A DNA stretch of 64,000 nucleotides from Bacteroidales bacterium UBA3297 (GCA_002362105.1 DETD01000009.1:194274-258273); one strand, 5' to 3'. Shown: positions 1 through 7,678, counted from the first letter of the stretch. Program-made: numbers and translations. Notes: generated by a model not told the origin, from the letters alone.

Positions 1-259
1 GGTGGTAGGTGTCGTGGCCTACTTCTTCCAAGTCGTTGTGCTTGCCGCTAACGCGGAGGCACTTCTGTGAGTCGGCACAACGCTTGCTCTTTGGTGCCGC
101 ATTTCCCAAAATGATGTCTTTAAATTGGTTCATACCTGCATTGGTAAACATCAGTGTGGGGTCGTTCTTTACGACCATTGGTGCCGATGGCACAATCAAG
201 TGGCCTTTCGATGCGAAGAAATCGAGAAACGATTGGCGAATTTCTTTTGCTGTAAGCAT
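1..259 (-). CDS. alaS: Alanine--tRNA ligase, N-terminal part (runs off window start)
   Basis: Charges tRNA-Ala with alanine in the cytoplasm. Only the first 86 codons are in the window; the rest lies beyond position 1. The start is the ATG at 257-259. The visible protein has the class II synthetase N-terminus: a start like MLTAKEIRQSFLDFF, then FTNAGMNQFKD (motif 1 region) and QKCLRVSGKHNDLEEVG, which is the highly conserved AlaRS aminoacylation-site segment. Seen: uninterrupted frame and these motifs. Known: AlaRS is about 870 aa in Bacteroidota and universally present. No frameshift is visible in the part present. Confidence 0.95.
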   Translation of the reverse strand, partial: MLTAKEIRQSFLDFFASKGHLIVPSAPMVVKNDPTLMFTNAGMNQFKDIILGNAAPKSKRCADSQKCLRVSGKHNDLEEVGHDTYH

Positions 260-480
260 GTTTTTATTTTGTATATGTTATTTTTCTGTTTTTTTATGTC
301 ATACGCTGTTTGTCCAACAGCCGACTTTTGCATTTTATCTTGCAAATTTACTAACTATTTGCCACTTTATACTTCATTAGACTACTTTTTTATTCCCTTC
401 TTGCCTTATTAGGCTGGTGGCTGTCGCAGTATGGTCCTTTTTCAAATTTGTTGTACTGCCGTTTTGTTTTTCAGAACATT
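260..480. other. AT-rich intergenic region, no gene seen
   Basis: Leader of alaS plus filler. Apart from the possible -7 box it holds only short frames without family character. Confidence 0.5.
343..350 (-). promoter_or_regulatory. Possible -7 box (TAAATTTG) for alaS
   Basis: The minus strand reads TAAATTTG, matching the Bacteroidetes -7 consensus TANNTTTG, about 85 nt upstream of the alaS start. No TTG is found at the usual -33 spacing, so the call rests on the -7 box alone. Confidence 0.3.
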
Positions 481-520
481 AAAAAAAGAAGGGGAAAGCA
501 CGTTTGCCGTACTTCCCCTT
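481..520 (-). terminator. Rho-independent terminator downstream of T9SS remnant
   Basis: On the minus strand an AAGGGGAA/TTCCCCTT stem (arms 489-496 and 513-520) is followed by CTTTTTTT. It lies about 20 nt past the stop codon at 541, so it fits as the terminator of the decayed gene at 541-1170. Confidence 0.7.
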
Positions 521-540
521 GCCGTATCTGTATCCGTTTT

Positions 541-720
541 TTAACGCACAATTTTCTTAATCACTACCGAACCGTTGGTCAGGTAAATCTTCGCTACCAG
601 TATGCGGTGTCTTATGTCGTTTAAGCTTATTCTGCCGGTTATGATTAGGATTTTTCTTCGGTTTCCTGAACCTTGTGTGCAGACCAGAGAACTGTTCGTA
701 CTCGTTTTTGGTAGATGGCC
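541..720 (-). pseudogene. Remnant of a T9SS type A sorting domain
   Basis: A 59-codon open frame with no start ends in ITGRISLND...RILVAKIYLTNG-SVVIKKIVR. This is the typical last two strands of a type IX secretion C-terminal domain (a GR turn, then K/Y-rich strands and a final IKKIVR). The frame differs from that of the gene immediately upstream (767-1141), and stops occur in all frames between 720 and 767. I infer that this was once the C-terminal end of that secreted protein and has decayed through more than one indel. The intact terminator just downstream supports one ancestral transcription unit. Confidence 0.6.
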
Positions 721-766
721 TTAGTGAACAGGTATCAGGTCTCCTGCTTTCTGCACTTTGGTGATA

Positions 767-1141
767 CTATTCCTGGTAGGCTAGTACAAAACTGTAACGC
801 TGACCAATGTATCCGAACGGTTTTGTCCTTTTCAAATACCATATCTCACCTGTGTTCAGATTCATCAGATAGACTTCACGTCCGGCTATAAGTTGGAAGT
901 TTATTTTGCCTTTATATACGGTGTTATTTGGTGAATTCTCTACATCTAATGCATATATTTTTTCGCCTTTCAACTGCCAAACTTCTCCGGTCTCTTTGTT
1001 TATCCGATAGTAGTTATCATTGTCTTTAAAGTGGACTATCTCCATCATGGACCCGTCAATGTCCGATTTTGCGTCCTCATACTGGATTTTTTCTCGATAG
1101 CTGGTCTGTTCTTGGGCATAAGTAGCGAAGGACAACAGCAT
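767..1141 (-). CDS. Secreted protein of unknown function, start and end damaged
   Basis: Encodes about 124 aa beginning at an internal ATG (1141). The preceding in-frame codons, KIVLILQF, complete a good signal peptide ending in TYAQ, and an ATG lies at 1168-1170 but one base out of frame. The frame is lost in a run of six A (minus strand, 1162-1167); seven would give an MKKIVLILQF start. After the signal the protein has two similar segments, YYRINKETGEVWQL and VYLMNLNTGEIWYL, i.e. a short repeat built around NxxTGEIW. That pattern is common in proteins that print model or state values and has no assigned function. The C-terminal sorting domain appears separated by further frameshifts. Possibly a pseudogene, or a sequencing indel in the A run. 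Confidence 0.5.
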   Translation of the reverse strand: MLLSFATYAQEQTSYREKIQYEDAKSDIDGSMMEIVHFKDNDNYYRINKETGEVWQLKGEKIYALDVENSPNNTVYKGKINFQLIAGREVYLMNLNTGEIWYLKRTKPFGYIGQRYSFVLAYQE

Positions 1142-1186
1142 GAATTGTAAGATTAGGACGATTTTTTCATCTTGTATCTGTATTAT

Positions 1187-1480
1187 TTATTTGCTAAAAA
1201 GGTGGCGGATTGCTGCTATAGGGTGGTGCCACAGCATGCGTGGACCGCTATAGCGCATAACATTTCGCATGGCTTCACGCATATCTGGTTTGTAGCAGTG
1301 AATAGGACATTTCTTGCACGATGTTTTGTTCTCTCCAAATTTGCAGTGGCTGAGTCGTGTGTGTGCATAGTCTTCTAAAGCGTGGCATTGCTCGCAAAGT
1401 CCTTGTGCCTTGTGTTTAGCATGGCAGTAAAGGGCTATCATCTGGCTTACAGTCTCTTTTTCTTTCCCAATTCTGTTCAT
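1187..1480 (-). CDS. Nitrous oxide-stimulated promoter family protein (PF11756)
   Basis: A 97-residue cytoplasmic protein with the family's cysteine pattern: YCHAKHK...LCEQCHALEDYAHTRL, CKFGE, CKKCPIHCYKP and MRNVMRYSGPRML. The six or more Cys suggest metal or Fe-S binding. The family is named from a Pseudomonas locus and its biochemical role is unknown. Length is normal for the family. It lies 16 nt upstream of the out-of-frame ATG at 1170, so the two genes probably share a transcript. Identification is from motif recall; function is unassigned. Confidence 0.8.
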   Translation of the reverse strand: MNRIGKEKETVSQMIALYCHAKHKAQGLCEQCHALEDYAHTRLSHCKFGENKTSCKKCPIHCYKPDMREAMRNVMRYSGPRMLWHHPIAAIRHLFSK

Positions 1481-1509
1481 TTTTCTTCATATTTTGGCCT
1501 ATCCCTATG

Positions 1510-1517
1510 CAAATTTA
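1510..1517 (-). promoter_or_regulatory. Possible -7 box for the PF11756 gene
   Basis: TAAATTTG on the minus strand, 30 nt upstream of the start at 1480. No good -33 TTG. Confidence 0.35.
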
Positions 1518-1701
1518 GTAAACTGAGATTAAAAGAGTACTATGAAGGAGAATTTTTTGTCCTGTGGGTTATGGCCTCGTTTCCCTTTCGCTTATGGTAG
1601 ACAACCAACTAAATCTTTACTTCTTACTGTTGGGAATATCCGACTTTGCCGTTATAAGGGTTGAAGGCTCGTCTTGATTCGTGGAACGTTATTTTTCAGG
1701 G

Positions 1702-1719
1702 AATTTCCGCAAGGAAATT
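1702..1719. other. Hairpin with GCAA tetraloop in the 1481-1853 intergenic gap
   Basis: AATTTCC-GCAA-GGAAATT is a perfect 7-bp stem with a GNRA loop in a 370-bp gene-free stretch. It is not followed by a T run on either strand, so it is not an ordinary terminator. The rest of the gap shows nothing recognisable; no clear promoter for the gene at 1854 was found. Confidence 0.4.
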
Positions 1720-1853
1720 TGAAAAAAAAGCACAGAAAAGGTTAATTTTAAGAAATGTTGCCCTGCCAACCACCAAGGGCGTGTATATGTACTGACAGTG
1801 GGCAGGCAGTCGTTCAAACTGATTAGAAAATAACGAATTTAAAGAAAGAAAAT

Positions 1854-2756
1854 ATGAAGAAACCGGTGTTCTTGGCGTTAGCAATTGCCTTGCTGGTGTC
1901 TGCTGCTATTTTTGTGACCAACATGTGCGTGAAGCCTAACGACGGAAAGGTGGAAAAACTCGACGTCGGAAATGTGGCGAAGGTTAACTACGAGGAGAAA
2001 ACCGAAACTTCCGAAAACATAGGCGTGAACGCAAGCGACGAGATGGAAGACAACATAGGAATCCTATCTTCTGAGGATATGGGCGTGACCGTAAGCGGTA
2101 AGGTGGAAAACTACACTTACGTTGACCTCGGCTTGAAGAGCGGAACCAAATGGGCTGTGTACAACGTGGGCGCAACCAAGCCGGCTGAATACGGCGACTA
2201 TTTCGCCTGGGCTGAGACTAAGCCGAAAGTGGATTACGGTTGGAAAACCTACAAGTATTGTACAGTAGATGACGAAGGTTGGCTCGATGAATGCTTAAAA
2301 TATAGGACATCAACCAATAGTAAGTTCGACTCCCCTGACAACATTCTTGTATTGGAGGCTGATGATGATGCTGCGACTGCGAACTGGGGCGGTGCTTGGA
2401 GAATGCCGACCAAAGAAGAACAGAAAGAGTTGCTTGATGGTTGCGAGTGGAAGTGGACAGACGACTTCAACGGAAGTGGCATTGCTGGTCGTATTGGCAT
2501 CTCGCATGCTAACGGTAACAAAATCTTCTTGCCTGCCGCTGGTATCCGTCTTGGTACGGAACTCTATAGTGATGGTGTTTACGGTGGCTTTTGGTCGTCT
2601 TCGCTTAACGAGGAAATCGGAGTCATGAGCCGTGCGTATTACCTTGGATTTGGAGAAATCTCCGTATTCGACGGTTCGTACGACCTCAACAGCGACTTTG
2701 GCGATGACCGCATAGAACGTAGTTTGGGTCTGAGTGTGCGTGCTGTTGTGAAGTGA
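1854..2756 (+). CDS. Secreted or membrane-anchored FISUMP-domain protein
   Basis: 300 aa. An N-terminal hydrophobic segment (about residues 4-22, signal peptide or anchor) is followed by an acidic, repetitive linker (residues 28-80, alternating GV and SSEDM-type segments). From about residue 85 comes a FISUMP-type domain: TYVDLGLKSGTKWAVYNVGA, YFAWAET, WRMPTKEEQKELL, a FLPAAG strand, GGFWSSS, and the closing LGLSVRAVVK. Such domains occur in large numbers on Bacteroidota and Fibrobacter surface proteins; their function is not established. The start ATG follows an A-rich leader without a Shine-Dalgarno. Related to the two-module protein at 50549-52288. No lipobox: the Cys in the hydrophobic end is not preceded by a proper L-[SAG]-G context. 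Confidence 0.75.
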   Translation: MKKPVFLALAIALLVSAAIFVTNMCVKPNDGKVEKLDVGNVAKVNYEEKTETSENIGVNASDEMEDNIGILSSEDMGVTVSGKVENYTYVDLGLKSGTKWAVYNVGATKPAEYGDYFAWAETKPKVDYGWKTYKYCTVDDEGWLDECLKYRTSTNSKFDSPDNILVLEADDDAATANWGGAWRMPTKEEQKELLDGCEWKWTDDFNGSGIAGRIGISHANGNKIFLPAAGIRLGTELYSDGVYGGFWSSSLNEEIGVMSRAYYLGFGEISVFDGSYDLNSDFGDDRIERSLGLSVRAVVK

Positions 2757-2839
2757 GAAATATATATTATTAGTATACAATTTTATCATACTTTTTGTTA
2801 ACTTTACATTATAAATAATTATGATAATAGTATGAATAT

Positions 2840-3352
2840 ATGACAAGTGATTTTTTGAAATTTCTCTTTTTTGCTGTGCCTGTGTTCTTCGGATTTGCCT
2901 GTAGTAGCGATGATGAAAGTGAGGATGATTATTCAGTAGGCAATTGGTCTCCTGTTATTTGGGAATATGATGGAGCGGATTATAAAAGTGCTGTCACAAT
3001 CCAAGTTCCAAATTCAGGTGGTGAATATAAATTGAAATGTAAGAATTACAACCCTTGGATTACATATTTTAATGTCTGCGCAGATACATCCGCGGGTGTA
3101 GTTTCATATAAAAAGTATGGGAAACTGACAGATGGCCTAGAATACGAAATTGTCAAGTCTAATGCGAAGTCTGACACACTTTGTCCTGCTAATAGTAAAG
3201 ATGAGGTATGCGATTGGTTTTGGATTGTTTCGCAGAATGGAGGTAAAGAGTATTCCGTGATTGTGAAAGAGAACAACGGATCTGCCCGTTCGGCCGAAAT
3301 TGTTTTTTCTGTTGGAGATGTAGGCGGTTGCGTGAATTTTGTTCAGGAGTAA
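2840..3352 (+). CDS. BACON-like lipoprotein
   Basis: 170 aa. A lipoprotein signal ends at FGFAC-SS (Cys about residue 21) followed by an acidic spacer (DDESEDD), a typical export-to-surface context in Bacteroidota. The body has the shape of a BACON-like beta sandwich: WSPVIWEYDG, a central tryptophan-rich stretch (DWFWIVSQNG), then KEYSVIVKENN-SARSAEIVF and a final VNFVQE. BACON domains bind mucin or carbohydrate in some glycan-utilisation proteins; here binding is only inferred. It begins 83 nt after the FISUMP gene and is followed by a strong terminator, so the two are probably co-transcribed. Confidence 0.65.
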   Translation: MTSDFLKFLFFAVPVFFGFACSSDDESEDDYSVGNWSPVIWEYDGADYKSAVTIQVPNSGGEYKLKCKNYNPWITYFNVCADTSAGVVSYKKYGKLTDGLEYEIVKSNAKSDTLCPANSKDEVCDWFWIVSQNGGKEYSVIVKENNGSARSAEIVFSVGDVGGCVNFVQE

Positions 3353-3374
3353 CTGTAATTTATTAGAAAAATAA

Positions 3375-3408
3375 AGAAGAGTCGTAGGGTTGTTCCTACG
3401 ATTCTTCT
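3375..3408 (+). terminator. Strong hairpin terminator after 2840-3352
   Basis: Arms 3375-3388 and 3395-3408 pair over 14 positions (one G-T) around a GTTGTT loop. A T-rich stretch follows on the plus strand. It lies between convergent units and may also serve the minus-strand remnant at 3429. Confidence 0.7.
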
Positions 3409-3428
3409 CTGTTTGTACGCTGTTGCTT

Positions 3429-3639
3429 TTATTTCTTAATCAGCATCAGACTCTTCTCTCCTCTTTCGTTCGTTATACGGATGGTGTAGATTCCATTGGT
3501 TAGTTGCTGGTCTATTTCTGTTTTGCTCCCAACTTTTATTCACTTCTCCGCTCATTAGGTTGTATATATCGATGCGTGACTGTCTTTCTATTGTTGTGTT
3601 AAATGGTGTATCGAGAGTCTTGTCTTTGCGTAAATTCGT
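3429..3639 (-). pseudogene. Frameshifted T9SS sorting-domain remnant
   Basis: On the minus strand one frame reads ERQSRIDIYNLMSGEVNKS and an overlapping frame continues IDQQLTNGIYTIRITNERG then EKSLMLIKK and stop (3429-3431). Together they form a type IX sorting domain broken by a frameshift near 3530-3545. No body of the parent protein remains; the fragment abuts the stop of the ABC transporter. Second decayed T9SS tail in the first 4 kb. Confidence 0.6.
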
Positions 3640-5433
3640 CTATCCGTTTACGGTTTTTGCAATTTTTTCGATGTTCAGACTGCGGGCCGATGCGTCTACA
3701 ATTTCTTTGTAGATGCCGCCTTGCTTGTATACCTCGTCCGGATTTCCGCCTTGCTCTACTCGGCCGTTCTGTAATGCATAGATGATGTCGCTATCGATGA
3801 TTTGTGAAATGCTGTGCGATATTATGATTACTGTGCGGTCTTTCTTAATAGCGTCAATGCTGTTCTTTATCTGCTCGGTTGCCACGGCATCGAGGCTAGC
3901 CGTTGGCTCGTCGAGGAAGATGATTGGCGGGTTCTTCAAGAACATACGGGCTATGGCTATGCGCTGTTGCTGGCCGCCCGATAGTAGGGTGGCCTTGCTG
4001 TTGAACTGGTCGGGTAGTGCCATCACTTGGTCGTAGAGGTAGGCTTTGCGGGCGGCGTCGTATACCTCTTCCATTGTGGCGCTAGGGTCGCCGTAGAGGA
4101 TGTTTTCGGCTATGGTGCCGTCGAAGATGTGGTTTTTCTGCAATACCAGGCCGATGTTCTCGCGCAGGTACTGGGTGTCGTAGTCTTTCAAATCAACTCC
4201 GTCCAACTTTATGCTGCCGCAGTCTGGCTCGTAAAATTTGTCCAGCAGGTTGACGATGGTACTTTTTCCTGCGCCCGACAAGCCTACAAATGCTGTAATT
4301 TTGCCACTTTGTATGTCCATGTTGATGTTGTGCAGGGCTTTGGTCCCGTTAGGGTAGGTGAAGTCAACCCCGCTTATTTCTATGTGGCCTTCTATCTTTT
4401 CTGGCTTGTAGGTGCCTGTTGGCTCAACGTCTTTTTCTGAATCAAGAATGTCGAAGAAGCCTTCTGCGTAGATAAGGGCGTCGTTCATGTCGTCGAATAC
4501 ACGCTGCAACTGCATGATTGGGGCTACCACATTGCTGAACAGCATGACGTGGTACATGATTTTACCGATGGTCATCCCCGGCTCGTGGGTCAGTACGAGG
4601 TAGGCTGTAAGGATGATGATGAGTACGGTGCCGATTTGTTGGACAAATCCTTTCAACCCAAAGAAGAAAAATACCACACTGCGTGTCTTCATTTGGTTGT
4701 CGGTCAGCTTTTTCTGTATGTCTAACTGCTTGTCGCTTTCTATTTGCTCGCGGTTGAACGATTTGATGACGTTGATGGACTCTATGATGTTCATAATGCC
4801 ATGACTCTTGTTCTCACGGAATCCACGCATCTCTTTGCGCCATCCCTTTAGCTTCTTTGCTTGAAGATAGGTGATGTAGAAATAGATGGGCAGGATGCCG
4901 AGTGCGGTGAAACCGACTTTCACGTTGGCCGAAAACATAAGGATTAGCGCTAAAATAGCGCTGGTGAACATGGGCAGCAAGTCGATGAATACGTTCTGCA
5001 CGGTGCTCGATAAGCTGGCCACTCCTTGGTCTATTCGGGTCTGGAGCTTGCCGGCTTCGTTGTTGTTGGCAGTGAAGAATGCTACTTTGAAGGTTAGTAC
5101 CTTGTCGATGATGGCCTGTGCAAGGTCTTTCGATACTAAGATGCGCATTTTCTCGCCAAAATAGCGCTGCAGGTAGGTGATTATTGCCGATAATACTTCT
5201 TTCCCTAACAGAACTATCGATATAAATCCCATTATTTCGATGGCTCTTGCTCCCCATTCTACCTTTTCTATATTTACAAGGTTGTTTATCTGGTCTACCG
5301 TCCAGTCTAGCACGATGGCGTTTACCTGGGCTATCGACGAGCCGATAAGGGTCATAATTAAGGTGGCTACCACCATCCATTTGTAAGGTTTAACAAATGG
5401 AGCTACCTTTTTGGCGAGTTGGAAGATATTCAT
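3640..5433 (-). CDS. ABC transporter, fused permease and ATPase (MsbA-like exporter)
   Basis: 597 aa, the normal size of a homodimeric type I exporter half. The N-terminal membrane domain (about 1-330) has roughly six hydrophobic segments. The ATPase domain has Walker A GLSGAGKST (about residue 380), a Q-loop (VLQKNHIFDGT), the signature LSGGQQQRIAIAR, Walker B IIFLDEPTASLD and the switch His in ISHS. The family exports lipids, peptides or drugs; the substrate cannot be told from sequence. It is a single-gene unit: the upstream intergenic region has a -7 box and the downstream neighbour is a pseudogene. Confidence 0.9.
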   Translation of the reverse strand: MNIFQLAKKVAPFVKPYKWMVVATLIMTLIGSSIAQVNAIVLDWTVDQINNLVNIEKVEWGARAIEIMGFISIVLLGKEVLSAIITYLQRYFGEKMRILVSKDLAQAIIDKVLTFKVAFFTANNNEAGKLQTRIDQGVASLSSTVQNVFIDLLPMFTSAILALILMFSANVKVGFTALGILPIYFYITYLQAKKLKGWRKEMRGFRENKSHGIMNIIESINVIKSFNREQIESDKQLDIQKKLTDNQMKTRSVVFFFFGLKGFVQQIGTVLIIILTAYLVLTHEPGMTIGKIMYHVMLFSNVVAPIMQLQRVFDDMNDALIYAEGFFDILDSEKDVEPTGTYKPEKIEGHIEISGVDFTYPNGTKALHNINMDIQSGKITAFVGLSGAGKSTIVNLLDKFYEPDCGSIKLDGVDLKDYDTQYLRENIGLVLQKNHIFDGTIAENILYGDPSATMEEVYDAARKAYLYDQVMALPDQFNSKATLLSGGQQQRIAIARMFLKNPPIIFLDEPTASLDAVATEQIKNSIDAIKKDRTVIIISHSISQIIDSDIIYALQNGRVEQGGNPDEVYKQGGIYKEIVDASARSLNIEKIAKTVNG

Positions 5434-5464
5434 TGTCTAAGATTTATGTGATATGTTCGGTTTG

Positions 5465-5472
5465 CAAAAATA
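5465..5472 (-). promoter_or_regulatory. -7 box TATTTTTG for the ABC transporter
   Basis: Perfect match to TANNTTTG, 31 nt upstream of the start at 5433. The -33 element is not clear. Confidence 0.45.
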
Positions 5473-5505
5473 AGATATTTTCGTAAGTTGTTGATGTTCG
5501 TGTGC

Positions 5506-5845
5506 TTATTTTATACGAAAAAAGAGTCTGCTCTCTTTTTCCCACGGTTGCTCTTCTGCCGCTTTGAAGTTATAGATGGTCCTGATGACTTTTATAACAT
5601 CTGCGGTTGGTGTTATGTTTGCAACAATTTCGCCCATGGTCTTGTCGTCGGTGGTCTTCGGTCCATCCTTGAACTTGGCCACGTAGCTCTCGTAATCGTG
5701 GAAGACGATGGGGTTCTGACTGCCTCCCTTCAGCCTTTTGGACGCCTGCTCCTCTTCGGGAGTCTCAAACGGCTCTAAAGATTTCCCCCCCCCCCGCCAA
5801 ATTGTCAAATAGCGACAACTGCCTGTATTTCTGTGTCTGCTTCAT
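5506..5845 (-). pseudogene. Frameshifted fragment resembling a phage-type adenine methylase N-terminus
   Basis: From the ATG at 5843-5845 the frame reads MKQTQKYRQLSLFDNLAGGG and then leaves frame in a run of 11 G (minus strand; C run 5785-5795). One G fewer would join it to KSLEPFETPEEEQ...NPIVFHDYESYVAKFKDGPK-TTDD and a further 40 residues. The DYESYVAKF...KTTDD block is what I recall from the N-terminus of phage- or plasmid-borne DNA N6-adenine methylase-like proteins in Bacteroidota, but the catalytic part is absent, so this is a truncated fragment. QLSLF is the consensus sliding-clamp-binding pentapeptide QL[SD]LF. Either a decayed gene or a slippage-switched one. Confidence 0.5.
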
Positions 5846-5858
5846 AATTTTCAGTTTT

Positions 5859-5872
5859 ATGTTTAAAAACAT
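5859..5872. promoter_or_regulatory. Palindrome upstream of the 5506-5845 gene
   Basis: ATGTTT-AA-AAACAT is a perfect inverted repeat 14 nt upstream of the ATG at 5845, in an operator-like position. No repressor gene is identifiable nearby. Confidence 0.3.
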
Positions 5873-5881
5873 GGACTGGAA

Positions 5882-5913
5882 TTGCCAGGTTAAAAAATTG
5901 TTGTGTAACTTTG
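5882..5913 (+). promoter_or_regulatory. Promoter on the plus strand, TTG-N21-TAACTTTG
   Basis: A -7 box TAACTTTG (5906-5913) has a TTG at 5882-5884. This is the standard Bacteroidetes arrangement. It points into a short interval that ends at a terminator (5969-6005), with no protein gene longer than five codons between. Confidence 0.55.
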
Positions 5914-5919
5914 TGGCGT

Positions 5920-6003
5920 GAACAATGCAAGTACGCAAGTAATTGTGTGCGGGCCCAAAAAAGTTCTAAACGACCACCTCGTCCAGCGGTGGCCGTTTTT
6001 CTT
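5920..6003 (+). ncRNA. Candidate small RNA of about 85 nt
   Basis: Bounded by the promoter at 5882-5913 and an intrinsic terminator at 5969-6005. The interval has only a five-codon ATG frame (5934-). It lies between two minus-strand phage-derived genes; its 3' end is antisense to the last codons of the MuF-toxin gene (stop at 6004). Inference from signals only; no known RNA family recognised. Confidence 0.4.
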
Positions 6004-6005
6004 TT
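5969..6005 (+). terminator. Intrinsic terminator of the candidate small RNA
   Basis: AACGACCACC / GGTGGCCGTT (arms 5969-5978 and 5988-5997, one mismatch) around a 9-nt loop, followed by TTTTTCTTTT. Confidence 0.65.
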
Positions 6006-7620
6006 ATAAATCAAATCTTAGAACCTCTTTTTCCCCTCTTATCACCACGTAGATGTGTTTCAAATCAAATCTATCTCCCCGATTCATATATCTATGCGCC
6101 GCTTTAATAGTATTTTTCATTTTTTCGTAAGTGTACAAAGCGGGGTCGTGAAAGTATAAGCACATTGAGTCTGCGTGGTCGGTTTTATTGTTGTCATTCC
6201 ATGATATCAATTGCTTATTTTTCGTTGTCACACGGTTCCTATAGTCTTTTGAATCCGATGTTACGGATCGGATGTCCATCCTAATACCGTCAATCATGAT
6301 GTCCAGGGCGGTTAATTCATACCCTTTTACTACGCATTTCTTTTCCTCTAAAAGTATACAAGAATGACCCCCCTCGAATAAAGTATCTAGGCATTTCTTT
6401 TCTAATTGGTTACCTGACCATCCTTTCCCTCCATTTTCAGAGAGAAAGAATTTATCACCCCTCGATGTGGATTTGTGCCTAATATGTTCAGCCTTAAGTC
6501 CTCCTGTTTTTGGGTCGAATACTACATTTTTATAATTTTTGTCCAGCTTCATTTTTTCGTATAGTTTTTTATTTGTCTCTTTATTTCCTGTTATTTTAGT
6601 TAGCATGTAATCGCATTCGTTACAATCCCCAGGGCACTTCACCTCCTCGGCATTGAAGAACCTGCCAAGCCTAGCCTCCGCACCGCCTTTGGCGAGTTTT
6701 AGCCAAATGCAGGTCTGTGGCTGTGGATAATATGGGTGGTTGCGGCTGTACATCTCCGCCTTCTTGCCGGGGTTGCTCTCTAGTCCTTTGGCGGGCTTTG
6801 GTGCGTCCTTCTCCTTCGGTATGCGCTTCTTCGATGTGGGTTCTGCGGTGGTAGGCTCGAGGTAGCACTTGCAGTTCCACAGGTCGCCAGGGTGGTGCTT
6901 GTCCCAGAACTTGTCGTCTACGGGCAGGGTCAGCCCCATGTCCCAGAAGGCCTTGTGCTGTTCCCGTGGGGTAGCGGACGAGGTCGGCATCCATTTCAGG
7001 CATGGGAAGTCTTCCTTGTTGTCTTCGAAGTGCCGCCAGTCGGCCGCCTGTTCTGCCCTCAGCACGGCGGTGTTGTACTCGGTCTGCAGCCAGTTCTTGT
7101 TGAAGTGGCTCTGTATGCTCTCGGTGGCTTTGCACCATTCCTCGAACGGGCGCAGTTTGCCCTCCGAGTCGTAAAGTTCGTCTGCCAGTCGCTTGGCGTA
7201 GGCGTGACTGCGGAAGGCGCTGAACACGTCTATGCTGTGGCGGTACTTCTTCAGGAACTCCTTGTCGTCGGCTATGTTCGGGTTCTTGCTCTGCGCCATG
7301 CCCTGAGCGGTGGCTTCCTCGAATTTTTCGCGGCTTGCCTCGTAGTACTTGCGCGGTATCTCGCCCTCTGCGGGTTTCACCTTCTCGTTGTAAATCTCCT
7401 CCAGCACCTCGGCCAGCATGTCCTCGTCGAGCGAGATGTTGAGGCTGGCGTCCTGTATGCCCGCACAGCACGGGCATGTGCTTCCGTAGTAGAGGCTGTC
7501 TACCACTTCATGGAAAGAGTGTCCTGACTGCCCGCCTCCTTGCGGGCTGATGCGAAAAAATCGAGTATGCTTTATTGCTAATAAACAAAAAACTTCGAGC
7601 CGAGTACATTGTTCACTCAC
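6004..7620 (-). CDS. Mu gpF-like phage minor head protein with C-terminal toxin-like nuclease domain
   Basis: 538 codons as an open frame from a GTG. No ATG occurs in about the first 65 codons and the first 30 residues look non-coding, so the 5' end is probably truncated or rearranged. Residues about 60-290 form a Mu gpF-like minor capsid domain, ending in the diagnostic HHPGDLWNCKCYLEP. A Lys/Pro-rich linker and a CxxDCNxC segment follow. The last 190 residues resemble CdiA-type polymorphic-toxin nucleases: an NQLEKKCLDTLFEGG helix, then LTALDIMIDGIRMDIRSVTS, which fits the D-x-x-I-x-G-x-x-x-D-I-K/R active-site pattern. MuF-toxin fusions are known from temperate phages. The toxin assignment is from pattern recognition; the head-protein assignment is firmer. 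A cognate immunity gene is not obvious. Confidence 0.65.
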   Translation of the reverse strand: MSEQCTRLEVFCLLAIKHTRFFRISPQGGGQSGHSFHEVVDSLYYGSTCPCCAGIQDASLNISLDEDMLAEVLEEIYNEKVKPAEGEIPRKYYEASREKFEEATAQGMAQSKNPNIADDKEFLKKYRHSIDVFSAFRSHAYAKRLADELYDSEGKLRPFEEWCKATESIQSHFNKNWLQTEYNTAVLRAEQAADWRHFEDNKEDFPCLKWMPTSSATPREQHKAFWDMGLTLPVDDKFWDKHHPGDLWNCKCYLEPTTAEPTSKKRIPKEKDAPKPAKGLESNPGKKAEMYSRNHPYYPQPQTCIWLKLAKGGAEARLGRFFNAEEVKCPGDCNECDYMLTKITGNKETNKKLYEKMKLDKNYKNVVFDPKTGGLKAEHIRHKSTSRGDKFFLSENGGKGWSGNQLEKKCLDTLFEGGHSCILLEEKKCVVKGYELTALDIMIDGIRMDIRSVTSDSKDYRNRVTTKNKQLISWNDNNKTDHADSMCLYFHDPALYTYEKMKNTIKAAHRYMNRGDRFDLKHIYVVIRGEKEVLRFDL

Positions 7621-7678
7621 CCGAAGTTGACCTTCTTAGATTTCTCTAATTATAGGAAAAGCCTTAAGATGTAATCTT

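Noticed and set aside
5805..6014. 69-codon minus-strand ORF between MuF and the methylase-like fragment
   Set aside because: It runs through the terminator stem and the G-tract gene start, with no family features; a better frame starts at 5845.
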